In this document: positions 51,515 through 59,952 of the stretch, piece by piece
Position numbering within the stretch: the stretch's first letter is position 1
Layout of the letters: the number at the start of each line of letters is the position of its first letter
Origin: Halanaerobiales bacterium
Lineage (GTDB): Bacteria > Bacillota > Halanaerobiia > Halanaerobiales > DTU029
Assembly: GCA_029981855.1 (NCBI GenBank)
Contig: JARRCS010000012.1
Coordinates: 1 to 64,000 of the forward strand
Reading direction: 5' to 3'
DNA length: 64,000 bases
Program-made: the position numbers and the translations under genes
The notes under the pieces: generated by a model
Told to the model about the DNA's origin: nothing
Databases searched by the model: none
Seen by the model: only the letters and a program-made list of their open reading frames with translations

Positions 51515-52273
51515 ATGAATTTATCGGTAATAACTCCTGTGTTAAATGAAGAGTTTTTTCTCCCCCTCTATCTGGAGGCTGTTGCCAGATATGCCGATGA
51601 GGTTCTTTTACTGGATGGGGGAAGTAGAGATAATACCATCAGGATTATCAAAGATTTTCAAGCCAGGAAGATCGTTACTATCCATTTCTGGGAAATTCCT
51701 CAGAATGGAATACCCTATAGTAATGACTGGGATGAGGGCAGGAGAAGAAACTTTCTCCTGGAAAGGGCCAGGGGGAGGTGGGTCCTTGTCCTTGACGCCG
51801 ATGAATTCCTCTCCGATAACTTTAAAGATATCTTTCAGCAAAGGGTTTTATCCGATACCTCGAATCTAATCTATGGTTTTTCCTTTATTCCCTTCTGGAG
51901 GGATGTAAATACTGTCAGGGTTAATGTTCCGGAAGACCCCCACTGGGAGGGTTTTATCTACCGTTTAATTAGACGGGATGCAGCTAGCTATAGTTCTGAG
52001 GGTAATCACAGTATTTTATTATGTAACGGTAAACATCCCTACTTATGTCAAAGGAAGGACCTGATTGAGGAAGTCTCTCTCTTTCATTACCATTATGCCC
52101 TGGGACCGCGGCTTAAGTTCAATGATAACCGCCGGGGTGATCTTGGTTGTTATGATAATCAGTTTGAACCTGATTGGAACTACCAGCCCCCCGATTATCA
52201 GATAAAGACAAGGGAGTTTAGGGGAAAACATCCCTCTGTAATTCGGAAATATTTGGAGAGGATGATTGAATGA
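51515..52273 (+). CDS. GT2 family glycosyltransferase
   Basis: This GT-A enzyme (252 residues) begins MNLSVITPVLNEEFFLPLYL and has LLLDGGSRDNT and an intact metal-binding D94-A-D96 in VLVLDADEF, followed by WEGFIYRLIRR and FHYHYALGPRLK. A membrane helix is absent, so it works on soluble or lipid-linked acceptors at the inner face. ATG 51515 is chosen over 51503 because GGTGAG lies between them; a nearly identical leader precedes the ykuK-like gene. It overlaps the next gene by four bases. Confidence 0.86.
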   Translation: MNLSVITPVLNEEFFLPLYLEAVARYADEVLLLDGGSRDNTIRIIKDFQARKIVTIHFWEIPQNGIPYSNDWDEGRRRNFLLERARGRWVLVLDADEFLSDNFKDIFQQRVLSDTSNLIYGFSFIPFWRDVNTVRVNVPEDPHWEGFIYRLIRRDAASYSSEGNHSILLCNGKHPYLCQRKDLIEEVSLFHYHYALGPRLKFNDNRRGDLGCYDNQFEPDWNYQPPDYQIKTREFRGKHPSVIRKYLERMIE

Positions 52274-53259
52274 TCAAAGTACTCTTTTTGGTTAGGCCTG
52301 ACCTTAACAAGATTAAAGCCGGTGATACCGTTCAGGTTAAGAGTTTAAAGGCTGCTTTAGAAAGATTAGGACTGGATATCGATATAAGTTGTGAACAGCA
52401 GCCGGATTTGAAAAAATATGATCTGGTCCACTCTTTTAATCTCCTCAGGATTGAGGTAACCGGCGGCCAGTGCCGCTGGGTAAAGGAACAGGGGAAGCCC
52501 TTAATCCTTACACCGATATACTGGAATATGGAGGAATACCTGAAGAATCAGAGGCCCGACCAGCTTACCTGGTGGAAGCAAAGCCAGAAGGAGAGAAAGG
52601 AGGTACTTAAGCTGGCCGATCTAATAGTACCCAATGCTGAGGAGGAATGGCAACAACTAAAAAGGGATTTTCAACTAGATCTACCTTACAGGATTATCTA
52701 TAACGGGGTAGATCCTATTTTTTTCTCGCAAAATGATCGATTTGAACGGGTAAATATTATCTCTGTAGGGAGAATCCACAGCAGAAAGAACCAGCTACAG
52801 CTAATTAATGCCCTGAAGGGGACGGGATTACCCCTGTTATTTGTAGGTGATATCAATGATCCTAATTACTATCGCCATTGTCTTCGGGCAGCAGAAGGTG
52901 AAAAAATAACCTTTCTTAAGGGAATGGCCCAAAGCTCCCTGGTGAAAATCTATCAGCAAGCCAGGGTTCATGTAATGGTAAGCTGGTACGATACCCCGGG
53001 CTTAGTTAACCTGGAAGCGGGGTTAGCAGGTTGTAATCTGGTTATCACCAACAGGGGAACCGCCAGGGAGTATTTTCAAGACCTGGCCCTTTATTGTGAC
53101 CCTGTTAACCCCGAGGAAATCAGGGAAAAGGTGCTTAAAGCCTATCAGGTCCCCTTAAATAAATCCTTAGCCCGTTATATCTTCAATCATTTTACCTGGA
53201 ATAAAATTGCCCAAAAAACTGTAGCTATTTATACCGAATTTCTTTCTCAATTCATATAA
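52270..53259 (+). CDS. GT4-like family glycosyltransferase
   Basis: This GT-B enzyme (329 residues) starts MIKVLFLVRPDLNKIKAGDT and has a GT4 C-terminal half: IIYNGVDPIFF, ISVGRIHSRKNQL, VMVSWYDTPGLVNLEAGLAG (the acidic E of the E-x7-E motif is present) and ITNRGTAREYF. It is placed in the same operon, with the start overlapping the previous stop. The sugar donor and acceptor are not predictable. Confidence 0.86.
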   Translation: MIKVLFLVRPDLNKIKAGDTVQVKSLKAALERLGLDIDISCEQQPDLKKYDLVHSFNLLRIEVTGGQCRWVKEQGKPLILTPIYWNMEEYLKNQRPDQLTWWKQSQKERKEVLKLADLIVPNAEEEWQQLKRDFQLDLPYRIIYNGVDPIFFSQNDRFERVNIISVGRIHSRKNQLQLINALKGTGLPLLFVGDINDPNYYRHCLRAAEGEKITFLKGMAQSSLVKIYQQARVHVMVSWYDTPGLVNLEAGLAGCNLVITNRGTAREYFQDLALYCDPVNPEEIREKVLKAYQVPLNKSLARYIFNHFTWNKIAQKTVAIYTEFLSQFI

Positions 53260-53319
53260 TGGTATGAACAAAAGTAAATACCAGCACCTACCGTTATATG
53301 GATTGAGGTGACTTAAAAA

Positions 53320-55155
53320 ATGCTGTTGAGCGTTTGTATGGTAGTCCGGGATGGGGTTTCTTTTATCTCCCGGGCATTAAATAGTATAAAGGACCTGGCT
53401 GATGAAATTATTGTGGTTGATACAGGGTCATATGATGGAACGATGCAGATTGCCAGAGAATACGGTGCTGCGGTCTATACCTATCAGTGGAATTACGACT
53501 TCAGTCAGGCCCGGAATTATGCCTTAAAGCAGGCTAAGGGCAAATGGGTACTTTTTTTGGAGGCGAACGAGGAGCTGGGAAATGATTACCACCAGCTACG
53601 TCCCTTATTAAGGGTTGCCGAAAATGATGGTTTTTACCTTCCAGTTATCGATTTAAATTTTTCAGAGGAGATTTATTTGCCCCGCTTAACCCTGCGTTTG
53701 TTTCAGCGTAAGGAAGGTATATATTTCCAGGGGAGGGTTAATGAAGAGGTTTCCCAGTCTATTTTAGAGAAGAATGAGAATGCTAAAATCAAGATTTTGC
53801 AGTTACCGATTATTCATCAATCTCTGCATGGCACCGGAGATGATCTTGACCAGGAATTAAAACCAACAGATCTCTATTATCTGGAGGTAAGTGAGGAGAT
53901 TGATTTAGATAAACTTAAGTTTTTCTATCTGAGGAATGGAATCAACTTTTTCTGGGAAGGGAAATTGACTCTGGCCCTTAATGAATTGGAGAAGGGTCTG
54001 GAAGAGGCTAAAAGAAAAGACCAGCTTGCTTTTTTAAAGAATATCATCCTGATCTTACTGGAGCTCAAACAGTATAAAAGGGCTGAAGAGATGATTCAAA
54101 GGGGAATGACCAATTTTTCTTTTGATTTAATATTTAACTTCTGGCAGGGGTTCTTGCATTATAAGCTGAGGAAGCATCAGCAAGGAATCATTTGTTTAAA
54201 AAATATCCTTAGTGGGAGGATATCCCCCAAAATAAAAGTAAATACCTATCTCCTGCTGGGTTTAAGCTGTAAAGAGCTGGGCAGAAAAGAGGAGGCTCGT
54301 TTCTACCTGGAGAAAGCCTACAGGCGTCTCCCGGATAATCGCCTTATTCTATCCAATCTGATCGAGGTCTTACCCCTCGAGGGGGGAATGGAGGTTTTAG
54401 ACTATCTTGCCGGAAAAGTCTCTGTGGATAAACAGAGGCTGGCCTTCCTCTTGTTGAAAACCTATTACCAGCGCCAGGAATATGATGAGGCTCTTAAGCT
54501 GTTAGACTATCTAGCGGCAAATCAGGAGAACCAGGATGAATTCCTGTACTGGCGGGGGAAGATTTTGCTTCACCTGAGGGAGTTTAAAGAGGCTGCCCGG
54601 GTATTAAAGGCGGTATCTCCCGGATTTTCCAGATTTAGAGAGGTATTGGACCTTTTATGGGTAACCAACCTCTCAATGCCTTCCCGGGTAGAATCAAAGA
54701 GTATTATCAATCAGATAAAACTGGCAGGTGACAAACTTGCCTGGAATATAATTAAGCTCTTTAATGAGATATATTTTTACGGGAGGGATGTCTGGATTGA
54801 ATTTGACAATCTGGTTGCTAAATTAAGGTTTTATAGAAGGGCCCTCTATTACCTGAGACTACTGGTGGAGTATAAAGATAATAAACCGGTTAAAATAATG
54901 CTGGAAATAATTAATAAAATGAATATTAAAAGCATGGCAGGGGACCTGGGCAGATTATTTTACCGGCAGCATAAATGGGATCAGGCCTATTATTACCTGC
55001 AACAGAGTCTTAAACAGGGAGAAATACTAACAGAGCTAATCTATCTTGCAGATACTTGCTATCATTTAGGAAGATACGAGGAGAGTAAGGCAGTCTATCA
55101 AAAAGTCGCCAGATTAGATGATTACCAGTATATAGCCAACAATAAATTAGAATAA
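53320..55155 (+). CDS. GT2 glycosyltransferase-TPR protein with altered DxD motif
   Basis: The protein (611 residues) joins an N-terminal GT2 domain (1-~200; SVCMVVRDGVSFISRAL, VVDTGSYDGT, WNYDFSQARNYAL) to TPR repeats (~225-600; for example GLSCKELGRKEEARFYLEKA). Relatives of this layout (SunS-like and spore or peptide GTs) carry LDADEEL as their metal site; here it reads L80-E-A-N-E-E-L, replacing both aspartates. It may therefore be metal-independent, altered in activity, or act as a scaffold. It begins 60 bp after the previous gene. The protein ends the operon, since a Pho-regulated promoter follows. Confidence 0.84.
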   Translation: MLLSVCMVVRDGVSFISRALNSIKDLADEIIVVDTGSYDGTMQIAREYGAAVYTYQWNYDFSQARNYALKQAKGKWVLFLEANEELGNDYHQLRPLLRVAENDGFYLPVIDLNFSEEIYLPRLTLRLFQRKEGIYFQGRVNEEVSQSILEKNENAKIKILQLPIIHQSLHGTGDDLDQELKPTDLYYLEVSEEIDLDKLKFFYLRNGINFFWEGKLTLALNELEKGLEEAKRKDQLAFLKNIILILLELKQYKRAEEMIQRGMTNFSFDLIFNFWQGFLHYKLRKHQQGIICLKNILSGRISPKIKVNTYLLLGLSCKELGRKEEARFYLEKAYRRLPDNRLILSNLIEVLPLEGGMEVLDYLAGKVSVDKQRLAFLLLKTYYQRQEYDEALKLLDYLAANQENQDEFLYWRGKILLHLREFKEAARVLKAVSPGFSRFREVLDLLWVTNLSMPSRVESKSIINQIKLAGDKLAWNIIKLFNEIYFYGRDVWIEFDNLVAKLRFYRRALYYLRLLVEYKDNKPVKIMLEIINKMNIKSMAGDLGRLFYRQHKWDQAYYYLQQSLKQGEILTELIYLADTCYHLGRYEESKAVYQKVARLDDYQYIANNKLE

Positions 55156-55234
55156 ATTGGCCTTCGGGGTTGATCTTAAAAAAGCAAAAATATTTGCAGG
55201 AATTTTACCCTCTTTGTCGAATAGTAATAAAGGT

Positions 55235-55273
55235 TTAACATAATGTTAACATTTTTGAAACAATAATTTAACA
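55235..55273 (+). promoter_or_regulatory. PhoP box array upstream of the Na/Pi symporter gene
   Basis: TTAACA at 55235, 55246 and 55268 and GAAACA at 55257 lie in exact 11-bp register, the arrangement bound by PhoP dimers in Gram-positive bacteria. The gap 55156-55415 also holds a TATAAT at 55359-55364 and a 15-codon frame with a strong ribosome site at 55289-55350. How the boxes, 86 bp from that -10, act is not clear. Confidence 0.75.
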
Positions 55274-55415
55274 TTTGAGCCCTTTTCCGGAGGAAAATGT
55301 CTATGGCAAGGAAAAATGCTTTTTATTTAATCCTGACCATTAATAGGTGACCGGCGTTTATAATTTTATAAGTCTTAGAGTAAAATACGGGTAGTTAATG
55401 GAAGGAGAGATATTT

Positions 55416-57059
55416 TTGTCAGTGTCAATGGTATTTGGATTGCTCGGGGGCCTGGGGTTATTTATCTATGGTATGAAGCAGATGAGTGAGGGCCTGCAGA
55501 AGGCGGCTGGTAGGAGATTGAAACAATTATTAGGTATGTTGACTACTAACCGTTTTGTAGGGGTATTAGTGGGAACCGCGGTAACTGCGATTATCCAAAG
55601 CAGTAGTGCTACCACTGTAATGGTGGTTGGATTTGTTAATGCAGGTCTGATGACCCTGGCTCAATCTATCGGGGTTATTATGGGGGCTAATATCGGAACC
55701 ACCGTGACAGCCCAGCTAATTGCCTTTAAATTAAGCCACTATTCCTTACATGCTATTGCTATTGGGGCATTGCTGTATCTCTTTAGTAAGGGAGACAGGT
55801 TTAGATATATAGGGCAGGTCATCTTAGGATTCGGAATTCTGTTTTTAGGGTTAACAACAATGAAGGATACAATGAAACCGCTTAGAGATTCGGCAATTTT
55901 TGTTAATGCGATGAGGGAATTTGGTGCCATCCCTATTCTGGGACTGGCCCTGGGTACTTTTATGACCATCTTATTACAGAGTAGTAGTGCCAGTATTGGA
56001 ATCTTAATCAGTCTGGTCTCTGTCGGGATCATCAATTATCAGATGGCTATTCCGATCCTCCTGGGGGATAATATTGGAACCACCATTACTGCTATTTTAT
56101 CGAGTATCGGAACCAACAGGACGGCTAAAAGGGCTGCGGCCGCCCATTTGACCTTTAATGTTATCGGGGCCGGTACTGTGGTGGTCTTATTACATCTGAT
56201 CCCCAATTTTGCTGAAATTATCAATAATTTTATTCTAAGTATATCAAATTTTTTCGGACAAACTCCTACTCAGGAGAGGCTTTTAGCCAATACCCATACC
56301 GTATTTAATGTCCTAAACACCCTGGTCTGGCTCCCCTTTATCGGTGTAATGGTTAAAATAGTCAATAGGGTTGTGCCGGGTGAAGATGTTGTTATCAAAC
56401 GGGGATTAAGTTTTCTTGACGAAAGAATGCTGGAGACGCCTAGCTTTGCCATCGACCAGCTGAAAGCTGAGGTAATCAGGATGTATGAGATTGCAGTAGA
56501 TATGGTCAGGGAATCTACTCAGCTCTTTTTGGATTATGATCAAGAAGTAGTAAAGTCGGTCGAGCAGAAGGAGGATATCGTTAATGAGCTGGAAGAAGAG
56601 CTGGTAACCTTTATGACCAAATTCCCCCGTAATTCAATGGCTAAGTCCGATGTCAAAAAGGTTGATATGTATTATGCCATGATCGATGATATTGAGAGTA
56701 TAGCTGATGATGCTTTTGATATCGCAGAACTTGCGAGATATAAGCGGGAAAACAAGATTGTTTTTTCAGAAGAAACCCAGAAAACCCTTGAGGATAACTT
56801 CAGTCTGATCTATCAGTTACTTGATGATACCTATGAGATGATCGATAAAAGAGAGACTCAACTAGCTGAAAAGATTTTAGAGGGCGAGCAGAAAATGGAT
56901 CAGTACCTGCTTGAATACCGGAACGGCCATATGGAAAGGCTCGGTCAGGGAATTTGTGATCCTAATGCCGGTATAGTCTATCTGGAGATTTTGGACAGTA
57001 TGGAACATATCAGTGACCAGATGGCCGATATAACCTATAGTATCCTGGAAGCAAAGTGA
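55416..57059 (+). CDS. Na+/phosphate symporter with PhoU-like C-terminal domain (NptA/YqeW family)
   Basis: The protein (547 residues from TTG 55416) imports inorganic phosphate with Na+. The membrane half holds the two inverted family repeats with the QSSSATTVMVV and QSSSASIGILI motifs, each after a GxxxTxxxQSSS turn. The C-terminal about 200 residues are helical and PhoU-like (ATEEVKSVEQKEDIVNELEEEL-style pairs), probably regulating transport. TTG 55416 is preferred because AAGGAG lies just upstream at proper spacing; ATG 55398 would include it. Pho boxes upstream tie it to phosphate starvation. Confidence 0.9.
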   Translation: MSVSMVFGLLGGLGLFIYGMKQMSEGLQKAAGRRLKQLLGMLTTNRFVGVLVGTAVTAIIQSSSATTVMVVGFVNAGLMTLAQSIGVIMGANIGTTVTAQLIAFKLSHYSLHAIAIGALLYLFSKGDRFRYIGQVILGFGILFLGLTTMKDTMKPLRDSAIFVNAMREFGAIPILGLALGTFMTILLQSSSASIGILISLVSVGIINYQMAIPILLGDNIGTTITAILSSIGTNRTAKRAAAAHLTFNVIGAGTVVVLLHLIPNFAEIINNFILSISNFFGQTPTQERLLANTHTVFNVLNTLVWLPFIGVMVKIVNRVVPGEDVVIKRGLSFLDERMLETPSFAIDQLKAEVIRMYEIAVDMVRESTQLFLDYDQEVVKSVEQKEDIVNELEEELVTFMTKFPRNSMAKSDVKKVDMYYAMIDDIESIADDAFDIAELARYKRENKIVFSEETQKTLEDNFSLIYQLLDDTYEMIDKRETQLAEKILEGEQKMDQYLLEYRNGHMERLGQGICDPNAGIVYLEILDSMEHISDQMADITYSILEAK

Positions 57060-57098
57060 ACCTCTCCACCGCAAATCACAAAGATAAAATCAACTTTT

Positions 57099-57126
57099 AG
57101 GCTCCTATTTTAGGGGTCTTTTTTTA
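57099..57126 (+). terminator. Rho-independent terminator
   Basis: AGGCTCC (57099-57105) pairs with GGGGTCT (57113-57119, two G-U pairs) and is followed by seven T residues. It ends the symporter gene. Confidence 0.6.
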
Positions 57127-57177
57127 TGTATATCCTTACGTATATCCTTTCTCAGGATATCAGCAAAATCAACATTA

Positions 57178-57206
57178 TTGTAGATAAAACGTGATTTTGA
57201 TATAAT
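57178..57206 (+). promoter_or_regulatory. Sigma-A promoter of phoP-phoR
   Basis: TTGTAG (57178-57183) and TATAAT (57201-57206) are 17 bp apart, with TGA before the -10. It starts about 10 bp before the GAGGGGGG site of phoP. No Pho box is visible, so basal expression is expected. Confidence 0.65.
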
Positions 57207-57227
57207 TGAAAAGAGGGGGGCGACAAC

Positions 57228-57920
57228 ATGAAGAAAATATTAGTGATAGATGATGAAGAGAATATCCGGGAATTAATCAAGTTTAACCTGGAGAATTCCG
57301 GTTTTGAGGTTGAACTGGCTGCCGATGGCCGGGAAGGGTTGGATAAGCTTGACAGGACAATTGACCTGGTTGTGCTGGATTTGATGCTACCGGTAATAGA
57401 CGGGTTATCGGTCTGCCGCCAGATCAGGGGTGATGAACAGTTTAAAAATCTTCCCATAATAATGCTGACTGCTAAGGGAGAGGAAGTTGACAGGATACTG
57501 GGACTGGAGATGGGAGCTGATGATTATCTGACTAAACCCTTCAGTCCCCGGGAACTGATCGCTAGAATCAAGGCAGTCTTGCGCCGGGTAGATTTGTCAG
57601 GCAAAGAAGAGGAACTAAAAGAAGAGAAAAAACTAATCAAGTATGGGGATATTGAGCTGAATATTCAAAGCTATGAAGCAAGGGAATCAGGTCAGCTGTT
57701 GAACCTGACTCCAAAGGAGTTTGATCTGTTAAAGCTACTATTAGTAAACGCCGGCAAGGTCCTTACCAGAGATTTATTACTGGAGAGGATCTGGGGTTAT
57801 GAATATACCGGTGACACCAGGACGGTTGATGTTCATATCAGGAGATTACGAAAGAAGATCGGTGAAGACTATATCAGTACCGTTAGAGGGGTGGGATATA
57901 AATTTGTTAAACTGGAATAA
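57228..57920 (+). CDS. phoP: Phosphate regulon response regulator PhoP/PhoB
   Basis: The protein (230 residues) is an OmpR-family regulator. Receiver: D8-D9 and phospho-acceptor D51 (VVLDLMLP), T/K switch in MLTAKG and KPFSPREL. DNA-binding: LTPKEFDLLKLLLVNAGKVL to VRGVGYKF. Its neighbours (Na/Pi symporter, PhoR, Pst, alkaline phosphatase) and their TTAACA boxes identify it as PhoP. ATG 57228 follows GAGGGGGG. It overlaps phoR. Confidence 0.95.
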   Translation: MKKILVIDDEENIRELIKFNLENSGFEVELAADGREGLDKLDRTIDLVVLDLMLPVIDGLSVCRQIRGDEQFKNLPIIMLTAKGEEVDRILGLEMGADDYLTKPFSPRELIARIKAVLRRVDLSGKEEELKEEKKLIKYGDIELNIQSYEARESGQLLNLTPKEFDLLKLLLVNAGKVLTRDLLLERIWGYEYTGDTRTVDVHIRRLRKKIGEDYISTVRGVGYKFVKLE

Positions 57921-59688
57921 CTTGAGTTTAAGAAAACAATTCCTGCTCCTCTTTATCTTTATCCAGGTACTGGTACTGGTGGGACTGATGTTATACTTAA
58001 ATCATAATGAGCGGGAGTTTTATCTAAATCAACTGAAAAGAAATTTAGTTCATGAAAGCAGGTTAATTTTAGATAACGAGAAACTGGACTTGACCCGTCC
58101 TCCGGCAGAACTGGATAGCTGGATTAAGGAATTAGGAGATAAGATAGATAAGAGGATTACCGTGATTACTAGAGAGGGTTTGGTGATAGCCGATTCTGCC
58201 TATGACCCGGCAGAGATGGATAATCATATAAACAGACCGGAGATAAATGAAGTCCTGGAGGGTAATAAAACCGGTTTATCCATCCGCAGGAGTAAAACCC
58301 TTGAAAAGGAGATGTTCTATCTGACTCTTCCCATTAAGGTTCAGGGTGAGATTGTCGGATTTATTCGCCTCAGCAAATCACTCCGGGATATTAACAGTGT
58401 TATCAGAAAGAATATCATTAACTACCTTATCTTTCTGTTTATTACTTTAATCATAACCTTGTTATTACTCTGGAAGTTCAGTAAGGATATTATTAATCCC
58501 TTAAATCAGGTAGCTAACTTAGCGGGCAAGCTGGCCAGAGGGAATTTCCAGGAACGGATTAACCTGAAGAATTACAAAAATGAAATAGGTACTTTAGCCC
58601 GGATGTTTAATTTTATGGCCGCTCAGCTGGAGAATAAGATTAATGAGATTTCGGAAGAGAAGAACAGGGCGGAGGCGATCTTAACCAGTATGGTTGATGG
58701 ACTGATTGCTACTGACAGAGATAAGAAGATTAGAATAATTAACCCTGCCGCCAGGAAGATGTTTGCGATTGAGGAAAAAGAAATCAAAGGAAAGGAATTA
58801 ATCGAGGTTGTCAGGCATCATGAGATTGACCGGTTTCTGGAGAATTCCTTATTAAATAATCAGGTTTTAAGTGAGGAGATTGTCATCCAGAAGGATGAAA
58901 AGAGGATCTTCCGTTGTAATTTTGCTCCGATTACCAATGAAAGGGATCAGGTGATTGGGGGAATTATTGTGTTAAATGATATCAGTGAATTACGCAGACT
59001 GGAGCAGGTCAGAACGGAGTTTGTTGCTAATGTCTCCCATGAACTGAGGACACCTTTAACATCAATTATTGGCTATATTGATACCATTATGGAAAATGAA
59101 ATTCAAGACCCCTCTACTATTGACAGGTTTTTGCGGATTATTAAAACCGAGGCAGATCGATTGGCCCTTCTGATCAGAGATCTGCTCGATCTCTCAAGAC
59201 TGGAAGGTAAAAACCGCCAGCCTGAATTATACCCCTCCGATTTACAAAAACTTATTAAGAAAACCTCATTGATTTTAGGCGATAAAGCTGAGGAAAAGGA
59301 TATCCACCTTAAAACTGAGGTGGAGGATGACTTACCACCGGTTAAGATGGTACCGGAACAGATTGAGCTGGCATTGACAAATCTGATTGATAATGGTATT
59401 AAGTATACCCCCGAGGGGGGAGAAGTAATTATCAGGGCTTTTACCAATCAGAACCGCGTTATTGTTGAGGTAGAGGATAATGGTATTGGTATTCCGGAGG
59501 AAGAACAGGAAAGAATTTTCGAACGCTTTTATCGCGTAGATAAAGCCAGATCAAGGGCTCTTGGCGGAACGGGAATAGGTCTATCGATTGTCAAGCATAT
59601 TATTAAAAATCATCAGAGTGAAATTGAGGTTGAGAGTATGCCCGGTGAGGGCTCGGTCTTCAGATTTTATCTACAGGTGGCTCGTTAG
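57904..59688 (+). CDS. phoR: Phosphate regulon sensor histidine kinase PhoR
   Basis: The protein (594 residues from TTG 57904) has a first membrane helix (about 13-32), an extracytoplasmic domain, a second helix (about 180-200), HAMP, a PAS domain (AILTSMVDGLIATDRDKKIR, NPAARKMF), HisKA with NVSHELRTPLTS and HATPase (NLIDNGIKYT, DNGIGIPEEE, GGTGIGLSI). This is the standard Gram-positive PhoR layout. The start overlaps the end of phoP; AGAGGGGTG (57885-57893) is the ribosome site. A longer open frame to 57799 lies wholly within phoP and is discounted. TTG 57922 is an alternative. Confidence 0.94.
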   Translation: MLNWNNLSLRKQFLLLFIFIQVLVLVGLMLYLNHNEREFYLNQLKRNLVHESRLILDNEKLDLTRPPAELDSWIKELGDKIDKRITVITREGLVIADSAYDPAEMDNHINRPEINEVLEGNKTGLSIRRSKTLEKEMFYLTLPIKVQGEIVGFIRLSKSLRDINSVIRKNIINYLIFLFITLIITLLLLWKFSKDIINPLNQVANLAGKLARGNFQERINLKNYKNEIGTLARMFNFMAAQLENKINEISEEKNRAEAILTSMVDGLIATDRDKKIRIINPAARKMFAIEEKEIKGKELIEVVRHHEIDRFLENSLLNNQVLSEEIVIQKDEKRIFRCNFAPITNERDQVIGGIIVLNDISELRRLEQVRTEFVANVSHELRTPLTSIIGYIDTIMENEIQDPSTIDRFLRIIKTEADRLALLIRDLLDLSRLEGKNRQPELYPSDLQKLIKKTSLILGDKAEEKDIHLKTEVEDDLPPVKMVPEQIELALTNLIDNGIKYTPEGGEVIIRAFTNQNRVIVEVEDNGIGIPEEEQERIFERFYRVDKARSRALGGTGIGLSIVKHIIKNHQSEIEVESMPGEGSVFRFYLQVAR

Positions 59689-59697
59689 GTTATTTTT

Positions 59698-59766
59698 ACA
59701 AAAAATTTCCAAACATCTCTCCAACATCTATTTGCAGTTTTCTTTAAAAGTTGCCGAACGGTAGTA
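59698..59766 (+). repeat. Dispersed repeat, copy C
   Basis: AACATCTCTCC, AACATCTATTTGCAGTT and TTCTTTAAAAGTTGCCGAACG at 59711-59760 match copy A to its right end and copy B to its core. It begins about ten bases after the phoR stop, with no clear left arm. Confidence 0.65.
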
Positions 59767-59788
59767 AGGCATTTAGTTTTACTTTTTT

Positions 59789-59831
59789 ATTACGGGCTGT
59801 ACGGATAATTCCGGACAGCCCGTAATATTTT
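59789..59831 (+). terminator. Terminator of phoP-phoR
   Basis: ATTACGGGCTGT (59789-59800) and ACAGCCCGTAAT (59815-59826) form a 12-bp perfect stem that can extend inward with CGG/CCG. ATTTTATT follows. The opposite side has ACTTTTTT, so it may work in both directions. Confidence 0.7.
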
Positions 59832-59832
59832 A

Positions 59833-59882
59833 TTAACATAATTGTTACCCCCTTTTAACATTGGTTTAATTTGCATGTAACA
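59833..59882 (+). promoter_or_regulatory. PhoP box array and promoter of pstS
   Basis: Boxes lie at 11-bp steps: TTAACA (59833), GTTACC (59844), TTAACA (59855), TTAATT (59866) and GTAACA (59877). TATGCT (59887) and TATCCT (59892) are possible -10 boxes about 10 bp further, the geometry of PhoP-activated promoters where the boxes replace the -35. Confidence 0.75.
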
Positions 59883-59952
59883 TACCTATGCTATCCTTAT
59901 AACTGAAATAAAAATATAATCCAAAATCCAATTTTAAGGGGGAAGCAAATTA

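Noticed and set aside
57799-57903. Long N-terminal extension of phoR
   Set aside because: It lies wholly inside phoP, has no ribosome site, and lacks similarity to PhoR N termini; TTG 57904 begins directly before the first membrane helix.
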